DNA of 64,000 bases from an uncultured Prevotellaceae bacterium (GCA_902792635.1 CADBAG010000005.1:1255-65254); one strand, 5' to 3'; shown: positions 50,374-59,397, numbered from the stretch's first letter. Program-made: numbers and translations. Notes: a model not told the origin generated them from the letters alone.

Positions 50374-51498
50374 ATGAGATTCACACTTTCCAGCACGGCG
50401 CTCAACAGCCGTTTGCAGACCCTTGCGAAGGTCATCAACAGTAAGAACTCCCTGGCCATCCTCGAGAGTTTTCTTTTCCAGGTGCACGACGGCAAGATAA
50501 AGATCACCGCCTCCGACAGCGAGAACCGCATGACGACAGAGCTCCCGCTTGACGAGAGTGACACCGACGGTGAGTTCGCTATTCCTAACCGCACCATCCT
50601 CGACGCCGTCAAGGAGCTCCCCGAGCAGCCGCTGACCTTCGAAGTCAATCCCGAGACATATGAAATAGCAATCGAGTATCAGAATGGTCGCTACAACTTC
50701 ACGGCTCAGAACGCTGAGGAATATCCACAGAAAGCACCTATCGCCGATGACGCCAAGACGATCACTATCAGTGCCAAGGTTCTCTGCGATAATATCGCGC
50801 GCACAATCTTTGCCACGGACAACAACGAGATCCGCCCCGTGATGAATGGTATTTATTTTGACCTGCTCCCCGACTGTCTGGCTTTCGTAGCTTCTGACGG
50901 TCATAAACTCGTGCGTTGCCGTTACACAGCCATCAAGAGTGAGGAGCATGCTTCGTTCATCCTCCCGAAGAAGCCCGCTATGCTGCTGCGCACCGTGCTC
51001 GACAAGAGCGAGGACGACGTGACGATCAAGTTCAGCAGCAACTCCGCTGAATTCTATTTCCCCAACGGCACACTCTCCAGCACACTCATTGAGGGTGTAT
51101 TCCCGAACTACAACGCCGCCATTCCTACCGATAACACCAATGAGCTCGTCATTGACCGCAAGGCACTGCTCGGCGCTATCAAGCGTGTCCTTCCGTTCGC
51201 AAGCATGAGCTCACAGCTCATCCGTTTCCGTCTTGAGAACGGCAGCCTCGAACTGACCTCTGAGGACCTCGACTTCGCCACAAGCGCTAAGGAAGACATC
51301 GTCTGCTCTTACAGTGGCACCCCGCTGCAGATCGGTTTCCGCGGCGATTTCTTCTCGGAGATTCTCAATAGCATCACGACCGACGACATCAAGATGCTCT
51401 TGGGTGATCCCAGCCGTGCCGGCATCATCCTGCCCACAGAGCAGCCTGAGAACGAGGATATCCTGATGTTGATCATGCCGTTGCTGCTTGGTGAGTAA
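50374..51498 (+). CDS. dnaN: DNA polymerase III sliding clamp
   Basis: A 374-residue beta clamp with three repeated domains: FTLSSTALNSRLQTLAKVIN, then RTIFATDNNEIRPVMNGIYF, then RVLPFASMSSQLIRFRL. The C-terminus DILMLIMPLLL is the usual end strand, close to the expected M-P-[VM]-[RL]. It forms the ring that tethers polymerase to DNA. It starts a four- or five-gene run (dnaN, exonuclease, porD, recN, TPR protein) with short gaps. Confidence 0.96.
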   Translation: MRFTLSSTALNSRLQTLAKVINSKNSLAILESFLFQVHDGKIKITASDSENRMTTELPLDESDTDGEFAIPNRTILDAVKELPEQPLTFEVNPETYEIAIEYQNGRYNFTAQNAEEYPQKAPIADDAKTITISAKVLCDNIARTIFATDNNEIRPVMNGIYFDLLPDCLAFVASDGHKLVRCRYTAIKSEEHASFILPKKPAMLLRTVLDKSEDDVTIKFSSNSAEFYFPNGTLSSTLIEGVFPNYNAAIPTDNTNELVIDRKALLGAIKRVLPFASMSSQLIRFRLENGSLELTSEDLDFATSAKEDIVCSYSGTPLQIGFRGDFFSEILNSITTDDIKMLLGDPSRAGIILPTEQPENEDILMLIMPLLLGE

Positions 51499-51513
51499 AG
51501 GATTACGATTATC

Positions 51514-52386
51514 ATGCGACTGAATTTAACGAAACCCCTCGTAGTCTTCGACCTGGAGGCTACGGGGCTCGATTTGGTCAACGACCGAATCATACAGATT
51601 TCTTATGTCAAGGTACGCCCCAACGACAAGGAGGGCGAGGAAGAGCGCAAGAGCATCTTCGTCAATCCTGGCAAGCCTATCCCTGCCTTTGTGCAGCAGC
51701 TCACGGGTATCACCGATGAGATGGTGAAAGACGCACCGACTTTCAAACAACTTGCCAAACAGCTCGCCGACTCGTTTACGGGCTGTGACTTCGCGGGTTT
51801 CAACAGTGACCGCTTCGATGTGCCGATGCTCGCCGAAGAGTTTCTTCGTGCCGGTGTCGACTTCGACTTCTCAAAGTGCCGATTGATTGATGCCCAGAAT
51901 ATTTATCACAAGCGCGAGCCGCGTAACCTCGCTGCCGCATACAAGTTCTATACGGGTCACAAGATGGAGGACGATTTCCGTGCCCATCGCGCGGACCAGG
52001 ATGCGGAAGCTACCTATCGCGTACTGATGGGTGAGCTCGACAAATATAATCCCGAGACTGTTGAGGAGCCTTCACAGGCACTCCCCAACGATATGAACGT
52101 GCTCGCCGAGGAGTCGCGCATGAACAATAATGTTGATTTCGCCGGACGTATCGTGTGGGAAGACATGAAGGACAAGGACGGCAAGCCGATGACCGACAAG
52201 GACGGCAAGCCGATGCGCCATGAAGTGTTCAACTTCGGCAAATACAAAGGCTCCTCCGTGGCCGATGTGCTGCACCGTGACCCAGGTTATTACAGTTGGA
52301 TGCTGGGTGCCGACTTCACGCTGAACACGAAGCAGGTGCTCACACGCATCCGTCTTCGTGAGGCTAAACTGAGCATGAATGCGTAG
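51514..52386 (+). CDS. DnaQ-type 3'-5' exonuclease
   Basis: 290 residues. Residues about 1-180 are a DEDDh exonuclease: VVFDLEATGLDL (DxE), FAGFNSDRFDVPML, and HRADQDAEATYRV (His and Asp). The remainder carries FNFGKYKGSSVADVLHRDPGYYSWML, a small module also seen at the end of exonuclease X-like proteins. A duplicated DKDGKPM block (about 210-223) comes from a 21-base tandem repeat. It follows dnaN by 15 bases, suggesting clamp-linked proofreading or repair. Its stop overlaps the porD start by 8 bases. Confidence 0.9.
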   Translation: MRLNLTKPLVVFDLEATGLDLVNDRIIQISYVKVRPNDKEGEEERKSIFVNPGKPIPAFVQQLTGITDEMVKDAPTFKQLAKQLADSFTGCDFAGFNSDRFDVPMLAEEFLRAGVDFDFSKCRLIDAQNIYHKREPRNLAAAYKFYTGHKMEDDFRAHRADQDAEATYRVLMGELDKYNPETVEEPSQALPNDMNVLAEESRMNNNVDFAGRIVWEDMKDKDGKPMTDKDGKPMRHEVFNFGKYKGSSVADVLHRDPGYYSWMLGADFTLNTKQVLTRIRLREAKLSMNA

Positions 52387-53290
52387 ACTTCTATCGTTTT
52401 TGGTTGCCGTTATCGTGGCGATGACGGCCCTGCCCGTTTATGGGCAGGAGCTTAATGCGAAAATCACCATCAACCATAATCAGATCAATGGTACGGATGC
52501 GTCAGTGTTCGACAATCTGCAGCAGACCCTCACTCAGTTTGTCAACGACAGACAGTGGACGAGCCTGCAGTTTGCCAAGAACGAGCGCATCTCGTGCAAC
52601 TTCAATATCACGGTGACCAAATACGATGCTGCAAGCGGTATGTTCACGTGCAAGGCGCTCATCCAGGCCAACCGCCCGGTGTACAATGCGTCTTACACTA
52701 CCACATTATATAATAATACCGACAACGACTTTAACTTCGTCTTCCGACAGTTTGACCAGTTGGAGTTCAATGAAGAGACCGTAGACAATCAGCTTACGGC
52801 CCTCTTTGCTTATTATGCCTACCTCATCATCGGCCTCGACCTCGACAGTTTCTCCCCGCTCGGAGGCAGTGACGTCTTAGAGCGTTGCATGAATCTCGTC
52901 AACAATGCGCAGCACCTCGAGTTTACAGGATGGAAATCGTTCGACAACGACCGCAACCGCTTCGCGATCATCAACGACTATCTCGACGGCGCCATGCAGC
53001 CATTCCGGCAGTTGCAATACGACTATTACCGCAAAGGGCTCGACGAGATGGCAGAGAACGCTGACCGAGGCCGCGCTGAGGTCACGACAGCCATCGAGAA
53101 CGACCTGAAGAAATGTCATGAGGACAAGCCACAGAGCATGCTCCCGCAGATATGGACTGACTATAAACGCGATGAGCTTGCCAACATCTACAAAGGCAAA
53201 GGCACACAGAAAGAGAAAGAGTCGGTCTACGAGATTCTCTTCTCCATCAATGCTTCTCAGAATAATGCCTGGGAAAAAATAAAGCAATAA
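52379..53290 (+). CDS. porD: PorD-type protein (DUF4835)
   Basis: 303 residues with signal peptide (VYGQ) and the DUF4835 pattern: ELNAKITINHNQI, QQTLTQFVNDRQWT, the FVFRQFDQLEFNEE strand, and DNQLTALFAYYAYLIIGLDLDSFSPLGG. DUF4835 proteins are described as PorD components linked to type IX secretion. This matters because at least three large glycanases in the window carry sorting tails. ATG 52379 sits inside the exonuclease's last codons. Confidence 0.85.
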   Translation: MRRLLSFLVAVIVAMTALPVYGQELNAKITINHNQINGTDASVFDNLQQTLTQFVNDRQWTSLQFAKNERISCNFNITVTKYDAASGMFTCKALIQANRPVYNASYTTTLYNNTDNDFNFVFRQFDQLEFNEETVDNQLTALFAYYAYLIIGLDLDSFSPLGGSDVLERCMNLVNNAQHLEFTGWKSFDNDRNRFAIINDYLDGAMQPFRQLQYDYYRKGLDEMAENADRGRAEVTTAIENDLKKCHEDKPQSMLPQIWTDYKRDELANIYKGKGTQKEKESVYEILFSINASQNNAWEKIKQ

Positions 53291-53316
53291 TCCATGCTAA
53301 AGCAACACAATTATCC

Positions 53317-54981
53317 ATGCTAAAGCAACTATATATCAAGGACTTCACGCTGATCGATGAGCTCAACATTCCCTTCCATCCCGGCTTCTCCGTGATCACA
53401 GGTGAGACGGGTGCGGGTAAGAGTATCATCCTTGGAGCCCTTCAACTTCTCTTAGGACAACGCGCCGATACGAAGCAGATCAAGCTCGGACGGAAGAAAT
53501 GTATTATTGAGGCACATTTCGACTTGTCCAACTACGGCATGCAGGATTTCTTCGATGCCAACGAGATCGACTACGACCCCTCCGATTGTATCCTCCGTCG
53601 TGAGGTCAGCATCACGGGAAAGAGCCGCGCCTTCATCAATGATACGCCGGTCTCGCTCACGACGCTGCGCGAGCTCGGCGACCGCCTCATCGACATCCAC
53701 AGTCAGCATCAGAACCTCTTGTTGCAAAAAGAAGACTTCCAACTGAATGTCGTTGATATCATTGCCAAGGACACGAAGCTCGTCGACGACTACTACAAGA
53801 AATACAAGGCATGGACCGCTTCGAAGAAAGCCTACACCGACTTTGAGGAAGCATGCCGCAAGAGCAAGGAAAATGAGGAGTTTCTTCGTTTCCAGTTCTC
53901 TGAGCTCGACAAAGCCAAACTCATTGAGGGCGAAGAGCAAGACTTAGAGCAGCGCTCGCAGACCATGAGCCACACCGAGGAGATCAAGACAGCGCTCTTC
54001 AATGCCTCGTCCTCTCTCTCTGCCGATGAGACGGGAGCCATGACACTCGCACGCAATGCAGCGGAGAGCATGCACGACATTGAGGAGGTCTATCCCGAGG
54101 CCAAGCCGCTTGCTGAACGCCTCGATGCGGCATACATTGAACTGAAAGATATCTCTCAGGAAATAGACAATCACTTGGAGAATGTCGACTTTGACCCACA
54201 GGAGTTGGAGTCGATCAACAATCGTCTCGACCTCATCTATTCCCTCGAACAAAAGTTCCACGCCTCGTCTTCTGCAGAACTCATCGCGGAGCGTGAGAAG
54301 ATAAAGAACCAGCTTGACAACATTGATGGTGGCGACGAACAGCTGCAAGCTCTCAAAGAAGCAAGCGACAAAGCTTATCAGGTCTGTCTCGAAGCAGCGC
54401 GTCAGCTGAGCGGCGTGCGTAAGAAAGCAGCCAAGAAAGTAGAGGACGAGATGAAGCAACGCCTCGTACCCTTAGGCATCCCCAAGGTACAGTTTGCCAT
54501 CGATTTCAAGGAGAGCGACTGTACGCCTTCGGGCATCGACAAAGTACAATTTCTCTTCAGTGCCAACAGCAGTACAGCGCTGCAGCCCGTGGCCCAGGTA
54601 GCCTCAGGCGGTGAGATAGCGCGTGTCATGCTCTCGCTGAAAGCTATGATCAGTAAGGCCGTGAAGCTCCCGACGATTATCTTCGATGAGATCGATACGG
54701 GTGTCAGCGGACGTGTGGCAGAGAAGATGGCACAGATCATGCGTGAGATGGGCGACAGCAACCGTCAGGTCATTTCCATCACTCACCTCCCGCAGATTGC
54801 TGCCATGGGCACGACCCATTACAAGGTGAGCAAAGAGGAAACAGCCGAAGGCACTGTGAGCCATATGCGCATGCTCACACCCGAGGAGCGTGTCACGGAG
54901 ATCGCGCAGATGCTCAGTGGCAGCGACATCTCACAGGCGGCAATAGAGAATGCACGCACATTATTAGATAACGCTAAATAA
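53317..54981 (+). CDS. recN: DNA repair protein RecN
   Basis: A 554-residue SMC-like ATPase. FSVITGETGAGKSIILGAL is the Walker A region, VASGGEIARVMLSLK the ABC signature, and PTIIFDEIDTGVSG the Walker B, with coiled coil between (about 160-380). RecN holds broken DNA ends during recombinational repair. The start region is duplicated: the 16 bases at 53291-53306 recur at 53314-53329. The first copy supplies an out-of-frame ATG (53294) with nine codons ending at 53323, overlapping the true start at 53317. Confidence 0.95.
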   Translation: MLKQLYIKDFTLIDELNIPFHPGFSVITGETGAGKSIILGALQLLLGQRADTKQIKLGRKKCIIEAHFDLSNYGMQDFFDANEIDYDPSDCILRREVSITGKSRAFINDTPVSLTTLRELGDRLIDIHSQHQNLLLQKEDFQLNVVDIIAKDTKLVDDYYKKYKAWTASKKAYTDFEEACRKSKENEEFLRFQFSELDKAKLIEGEEQDLEQRSQTMSHTEEIKTALFNASSSLSADETGAMTLARNAAESMHDIEEVYPEAKPLAERLDAAYIELKDISQEIDNHLENVDFDPQELESINNRLDLIYSLEQKFHASSSAELIAEREKIKNQLDNIDGGDEQLQALKEASDKAYQVCLEAARQLSGVRKKAAKKVEDEMKQRLVPLGIPKVQFAIDFKESDCTPSGIDKVQFLFSANSSTALQPVAQVASGGEIARVMLSLKAMISKAVKLPTIIFDEIDTGVSGRVAEKMAQIMREMGDSNRQVISITHLPQIAAMGTTHYKVSKEETAEGTVSHMRMLTPEERVTEIAQMLSGSDISQAAIENARTLLDNAK

Positions 54982-54983
54982 CG

Positions 54984-56660
54984 ATGAAAAACATATTTAA
55001 AATATTATTCGCTGTTTTGTTTCTGCCTATCCTGGCCCAGGCCCAGCCTGCACCCGTCAAGAAGGCAGCACAGAGCGTCTTCACGCTCACGACCTATAAC
55101 GCCGATGGCACCATCCATTACACCTCGCACGGTGTCTTTACAGGCAATGGCGGTGAGGCTATCGCCATGTGGCACCCGTTCCAGGGAGCTACGAAAGCTG
55201 TCATCATCGATGCCAAAGGCAAGCAGTATGATGTCGATGCCATGCTCGGTGTATCGGAGAACTACGACGTCTGCCGCTTCCGAATCAAAGGCTATAACAA
55301 TTCCGCTACCGCCCTTCCATTGACGAGCGACAACACGGCCGCATCCACAGTCTATCTCATCGGCTACGATCTCAAGAAGCCAGAGATAAAGAGTGTTTCT
55401 CCGCTGCGCTCGGAGAAGTTCATGACCGATTACAACTATTATGTCTTCAAGGATGTTGATGTGTCTGGCTCTATGCTCGGCTGCCCCGTTGTCAATGGTG
55501 CCGGTCAACTTCTTGGCATCGTGCAGCGCCCCGACGACGGCGGTGAGGCTTTCTCAGCTGATGCACGCCTGACGACGACCTTCAAGCTTACCGGTCTCTC
55601 TATCAACGACCAGACAATGCGCGCCACAGGTATACGTACGGCACTGCCCTCCGACGAGAAAGAGGCCTCGTTGATGCTCGTCCTTGCTGGGAGTCTGACC
55701 GACAGCCTCCGCTACAACGAGTATATCGACGACTACATCAAGTATTTCCCCACTGCAACCGATGGTTACAACGCACGCGCCACACAGATGGTCAGTAACC
55801 GCCAGCTCGCCGAAGCCGACGAGATGCTTCAGACAGAGGTAAAGCGCGCAGCAAAGAAGGACGTGGCTTACAGCAACTATGCTGCGCTGGTCTACAACGC
55901 TTGCATCCTCCGTGCAGACACAACCTTCACAAAATGGAACCTCGAAAAGGCGTACGACCTCGCCGGAGAGGCTTATAAGCTCAACCCGCAACCTGCCTAT
56001 CAGCATCAGCAAGCACAGGCTCTCTATGCTCAGAAGAAATATAAGGAGGCCGAGGACCTGCTCATCGCCCTGCAGAAGACAGAGCTTGGTAAGACGGGAG
56101 AGATCTACTACGAGACAGCACAGTGCAAGGCTCAGTTGAAAGCTCCGAAAGCTGAGATCATGGCACTCCTCGACTCCGCCGTCAATGTACGGAAAGGCAC
56201 AGTCTCTGCCCCTTATGTCCTCGCACGAGGCAATCAGTACAATGCAGATGGCAACTACCGCAAGGCGTTCCTCGACTATATGACCTACGACTCGCTGATG
56301 AACAACAATGCATCTGCTGACTTCTATTACACAAAATTCAAGTGTGAGATGAAGATCCGCCAGTACCAGCCAGCGCTCAACGACATCGCACACGCTATCG
56401 TGCTGACGCGTACCGAGCCGCTCTACTATGCTGAGATGGCCAGCCTCCAGCTCCGCGTCAACCAACTTGAGGATGCCGTGAAGACCTGCGACCTGGCTTT
56501 CAATATCAAGGGTGCCGACGCCATGCCCGACTTCTATATCATCAAGGGTATCGCCCTCTGCGAACAGAAGAAGACTGCCGATGGCCTCGAAGCGCTGAAA
56601 AAAGCTCAGGAGCTCGGTGACAGCCGCGCCGAAGGACTTATCAAGAAATATGCGAAATAA
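54984..56660 (+). CDS. trypsin-like pseudoprotease with TPR repeats
   Basis: 558 residues, signal peptide to about residue 20. Residues 25-210 follow a trypsin/HtrA fold: His64 (AMWHPFQGA) and Asp95 (NYDVCRFRI) are kept. The serine loop GNSGG is replaced by SMLGC, putting Leu165 at the nucleophile position. Residues about 225-555 are tetratricopeptide-like helical repeats (AYQHQQAQALYAQKKYKEAEDLL, YKEAEDLL and RQYQPALNDIAHAI types). It should act as a periplasmic binding scaffold rather than a protease. It starts 2 bases after recN. The stop codon forms part of the target duplication of the mobile element that follows. Confidence 0.85.
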   Translation: MKNIFKILFAVLFLPILAQAQPAPVKKAAQSVFTLTTYNADGTIHYTSHGVFTGNGGEAIAMWHPFQGATKAVIIDAKGKQYDVDAMLGVSENYDVCRFRIKGYNNSATALPLTSDNTAASTVYLIGYDLKKPEIKSVSPLRSEKFMTDYNYYVFKDVDVSGSMLGCPVVNGAGQLLGIVQRPDDGGEAFSADARLTTTFKLTGLSINDQTMRATGIRTALPSDEKEASLMLVLAGSLTDSLRYNEYIDDYIKYFPTATDGYNARATQMVSNRQLAEADEMLQTEVKRAAKKDVAYSNYAALVYNACILRADTTFTKWNLEKAYDLAGEAYKLNPQPAYQHQQAQALYAQKKYKEAEDLLIALQKTELGKTGEIYYETAQCKAQLKAPKAEIMALLDSAVNVRKGTVSAPYVLARGNQYNADGNYRKAFLDYMTYDSLMNNNASADFYYTKFKCEMKIRQYQPALNDIAHAIVLTRTEPLYYAEMASLQLRVNQLEDAVKTCDLAFNIKGADAMPDFYIIKGIALCEQKKTADGLEALKKAQELGDSRAEGLIKKYAK

Positions 56661-56892
56661 GATTCTTCCGGTTTTCGGATTGATAAGTGCCTCGAAGAGG
56701 CACACTCTTTTTAACCCCGGGCAAGGAGCGCAGCGACGTAGCCTGGGGTGCGGAATAGGAGCTGATTCACTGATTTCCAGCCTCGGAGAGGCTGATTCCC
56801 CAGGCTACGTCGCTGCGCTCCTTGCCTGGGGTTATGTAGAGTCAGCCTCTCCGAGGCTGTGGCGCACTATCAATCCGAAAAGCTGAAGAACC
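56661..56892. mobile_element. MITE-like element, copy 2, with 8-bp target duplication
   Basis: A 232-bp element beginning GATTCTTCCGGTTTTCGGAT and ending in the complementary right end (56869-56892). It is flanked by CGAAATAA on both sides (56653-56660 and 56893-56900). Internal palindromes include CCTCGAAGAGG, an arm with GGAGCGCAGCGACGTAGCC and its complement, and CCTCGGAGAGG/CCTCTCCGAGG. Outer ends and internal boxes match copy 1 at 8575-8897, while the centre differs. It inserted so that the upstream gene kept its TAA. Confidence 0.8.
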
Positions 56893-56909
56893 CGAAATAA
56901 TATAGACTG

Positions 56910-57078
56910 ACCACGAAGAATATTTTCCACGAAAAACACGAAGGACACGAAAAGAGTTGTACCATAAGGACACGAAAGTCGGCTTCGCCGATGACGCATA
57001 CCCCTATTTTTTCGTGTTCTTCCTTGGTGTTTATTCTTCGTGTCCTTTGTGTTCTTCGTGGACAAATTTCTTCGTGGT
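56910..57078. repeat. 42-bp inverted repeat with CACGAAG motifs
   Basis: The arms 56910-56951 and 57037-57078 are complementary at about 37 of 42 positions. Each carries ACCACGAAGAA, TCCACGAA and AAGGACACGAA. The 85 bases between contain additional fragments of the same words. Open frames here (for example reading N-T-K-D-T-K) follow from the repeat. Together with the element at 56661 it fills the gene-free stretch 56661-57140. Confidence 0.75.
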
Positions 57079-57098
57079 TAAAAAAACTTCGAAAATAT

Positions 57099-57129
57099 TT
57101 TGTCAGTATAGAAAAAAGCTATACCTTTG
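57099..57129 (+). promoter_or_regulatory. promoter of the tRNA-Thr/tRNA-Gly pair
   Basis: TTTG at 57099-57102, 19 bases, TACCTTTG at 57122-57129; predicted start near 57135, six bases before the first tRNA. Confidence 0.8.
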
Positions 57130-57140
57130 CACACGCAATC

Positions 57141-57213
<73 letters not shown>

Positions 57214-57220
57214 CAATAGT

Positions 57221-57294
57221 GCGGGATTAGCACATCGGTAGTGTACGGGCTTCCCAAGCCTGGGAGGCGGGTTCGATTCCCGTATCCCGCTCCA
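57221..57294 (+). tRNA. tRNA-Gly(CCC), CCA encoded
   Basis: 74 nt. Acceptor GCGGGAT/ATCCCGC, discriminator T and genomic CCA (57292-57294), anticodon loop TTCCCAA (anticodon CCC), T-loop GTTCGATTC. It lies 7 bases after tRNA-Thr, in the same transcript. Confidence 0.95.
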
Positions 57295-57322
57295 GACTTC
57301 AACATTACTAAGAAAAGATTTA

Positions 57323-57356
57323 AATCAGGTTCAGTAACATGAATCTGATTTTTTTT
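57323..57356 (+). terminator. intrinsic terminator of the tRNA pair
   Basis: AATCAGGTTCA (57323-57333) with TGAATCTGATT (57340-57350; one mismatch), followed by a T-run to 57356. Confidence 0.85.
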
Positions 57357-57388
57357 GTATATTGAGTTTATTTTCCCCTCAACACCTA

Positions 57389-58513
57389 TCACCTTTTGGT
57401 GCGACTCCAATCCTCCCCGAAGTCCAGCCACCCTTGCACCCACTTCGGCCTGTCATCTTCGGTCGCCGGATTGCTTACCGACAATCCCACAAGCCGCACG
57501 GGATGAGCAGCAGAATAGTCAACCTTCTTGAGCAATAGCTTGGCGAGCGGAAGGATATCCTCTTTCGTAGTCAGCACCTTAGGAGCCGTCATGCCGCGGT
57601 TGATAATCGTGAAGTCGGAGTATTTGATTTTCAGCGTGAGCGTCTTGCCTTTGAAGTCAGCTTTGAGGAGTCGCTCCACGAGCTCTAAGACGAGATGATA
57701 AAGCTCGATGATCATCTGCGACTGCATCGTGATATCTGTTTCCATCGTCTCCTCACATCCCACTGATTTGCGCAAGCTCGTGGGCTCCACAGGACGGTCG
57801 TCGATACCCCGCGAGAAGTTATAATACACCTCTCCCACTTTTCCAAAGACCTCCTTCAGATGGTTGAGCGACACAGCCCGCAGATCGGCTCCCGTGAAGA
57901 TCCCTATCTTATGCATGCGCTGCAAGGTCTTCGGGCCTACGCCCCAGAACTTCTCGACAGGGAGATGAGCGATGAAGTCGAGCGCTTCCTCCGGCTTGAC
58001 TTCAAACTGTCCGTCAGGCTTGTTATAGTCTGAAGAAATCTTGGCAAGAAACTTATTATAGGAAATGCCCGCAGAAGCCGTGAGATGAAGTTCCTCACGG
58101 ATGCGTGTCCTTATCTCCGTGGCAATAGCAGCCGGATCGGTGATTCCTTTCTTATTAGAAGTCACATCGAGAAAAGCCTCATCGATGGAGATTGGTTCGA
58201 TGAGGTCGGTATAATCTTTGAAGATAGCATGCACCTGATCGGATACCTCCCGATAGCGCTCATAGTTACCTCCTACAACGATGAGCAAAGGACAATAGCG
58301 CTTTGCCGTAGACATAGCCATGGCAGAGTGCACACCAAACCGCCGCGCTTCGTAGCTCGCTGTTGATACCACGCCGCGCGGACCATCGTAGCCCACGGCT
58401 ATCGGCTTGCCTTTCAGCTCCGGATGATCACGTTGCTCAACAGAAGCAAAGAAAGCATCCATGTCGACATGGATGATCTTCCGATAGCCCATTGAGGGCG
58501 TCACATTAGGCAT
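57389..58513 (-). CDS. dinB: DNA polymerase IV
   Basis: A 374-residue Y-family translesion polymerase: HVDMDAFFASVEQRD (first metal Asp), VVSTASYEARRFGVHSAM, SIDEAFLDVT (Asp-Glu pair), the thumb FWGVGPKTLQRMHKIGI, and the little-finger domain from about residue 245. The start gives an eight-residue extension (PNVTPSMG) before the conserved sequence; Met8 is an alternative. The gene order YkvA-dinB with a 4-base gap implies co-transcription. No LexA-like box was identified upstream. Confidence 0.95.
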   Translation of the reverse strand: MPNVTPSMGYRKIIHVDMDAFFASVEQRDHPELKGKPIAVGYDGPRGVVSTASYEARRFGVHSAMAMSTAKRYCPLLIVVGGNYERYREVSDQVHAIFKDYTDLIEPISIDEAFLDVTSNKKGITDPAAIATEIRTRIREELHLTASAGISYNKFLAKISSDYNKPDGQFEVKPEEALDFIAHLPVEKFWGVGPKTLQRMHKIGIFTGADLRAVSLNHLKEVFGKVGEVYYNFSRGIDDRPVEPTSLRKSVGCEETMETDITMQSQMIIELYHLVLELVERLLKADFKGKTLTLKIKYSDFTIINRGMTAPKVLTTKEDILPLAKLLLKKVDYSAAHPVRLVGLSVSNPATEDDRPKWVQGWLDFGEDWSRTKR

Positions 58514-58517
58514 GGCC

Positions 58518-58922
58518 TTATTCCTCTTTCTTGGAGAAGATGTCGTCTGCCTCCTTCATCTCATCCTCGTCAAACCACTTCGACAGCTTGGCGTGAGCCT
58601 TCTCTCTCACCGAGTCGGGCACCTCGCCCCACACCTTCTTCACGACATAGAGCAACACTGCGAGGTCATCGCCGAGACCTGCGATAGGAATGGCGTCGGG
58701 GATGATGTCGAGCGGACTGATGAGATAGCCTAAGGCACCGATGATGATCGCCTTGTCTTTCACCGACACATCGTTGCTCTGCAGAGTATAGTACAGGATG
58801 AGTGCCACATAAACGAGCTTGGCACCCGCACGCTTGGCGATGCGTGAGATCTTGTCGATGAAGCCTTCGGACGTATAGTCGTCCTTATACTTCATAAAAT
58901 CGGGCAAACTGTTGTTCTCCAT
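58518..58922 (-). CDS. YkvA family protein (DUF1232)
   Basis: 134 residues. The DUF1232 core is DVSVKDKAIIIGALGYLISPLDIIPDAIPIAGLGDDLAVLLYVV, read in the pieces YLISPLDIIPD and GLGDDLAVL, which gives two hydrophobic helices joined by the family's P-L-D-x-I-P-D turn. The ends are charged. Function unknown. It stands 4 bases upstream of dinB and 18 bases after the small membrane protein gene. Confidence 0.88.
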   Translation of the reverse strand: MENNSLPDFMKYKDDYTSEGFIDKISRIAKRAGAKLVYVALILYYTLQSNDVSVKDKAIIIGALGYLISPLDIIPDAIPIAGLGDDLAVLLYVVKKVWGEVPDSVREKAHAKLSKWFDEDEMKEADDIFSKKEE

Positions 58923-58940
58923 AGATTTTTTATTCAGGGT

Positions 58941-59366
58941 TTATTGTTTGTTCTTCTGGTATGTCTCCACTTTCTGCGAAAACTCCGCAAGCTCCGGGTT
59001 GGCACTCTTAAGCCTACTCAGTCGTGCTCTGATAAGCAGCATCACGAGGCCTTTGATGAGCAGCGCCAAGACCACGCCTAACGCTACGCCTGCAATCAAC
59101 GAATACTTTCCCCACGGGAGCATGCTCTCAGGGAAGGCGCTAAGTACGATGACGGGAAGGATCGCAATGATGCCATACTTCGTGAGTTGCGCTTTCTGAC
59201 TTCCTTCACTATCCAAGATGCTCTGATACTCAAAGAGATAGTCATCGAGCGCCTTACGCTCCAAGCCTTCAAGCACCGGGAAGTCTTCTTCCTCACCCCA
59301 ACGCTCGATAGCACGCGTGATGAGGTGTTCATAATCGTTCAGGATATTGGGTTGTAAGTCTTTCAT
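58941..59366 (-). CDS. small two-helix membrane protein
   Basis: 141 residues starting at ATG 59366 (KDLQPNILNDYEHLI); the frame upstream runs into rnpB and is not coding. A soluble helical N-terminal half (RWGEEEDFPVLEGLERKAL) is followed by two membrane helices (about 68-82 and 90-112) and a charged coil. No family recognised. First gene of the run with YkvA and dinB, starting 32 bases after the 3' end of rnpB. Confidence 0.75.
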   Translation of the reverse strand: MKDLQPNILNDYEHLITRAIERWGEEEDFPVLEGLERKALDDYLFEYQSILDSEGSQKAQLTKYGIIAILPVIVLSAFPESMLPWGKYSLIAGVALGVVLALLIKGLVMLLIRARLSRLKSANPELAEFSQKVETYQKNKQ

Positions 59367-59397
59367 TAAAACAATAATATAATCTATTAAAAAGTAA

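Noticed and set aside
51514-52386. DNA polymerase III epsilon subunit as a firm name
   Set aside because: The DEDDh core fits, but the C-terminal module differs from the replicative subunit, so only a DnaQ-type exonuclease is claimed.
56832-57065. Open frame of 77 codons beginning with Asn-Thr-Lys-Asp-like repeats on the minus strand
   Set aside because: It is produced by the CACGAAG inverted repeat and spans the end of the mobile element; no independent coding evidence.
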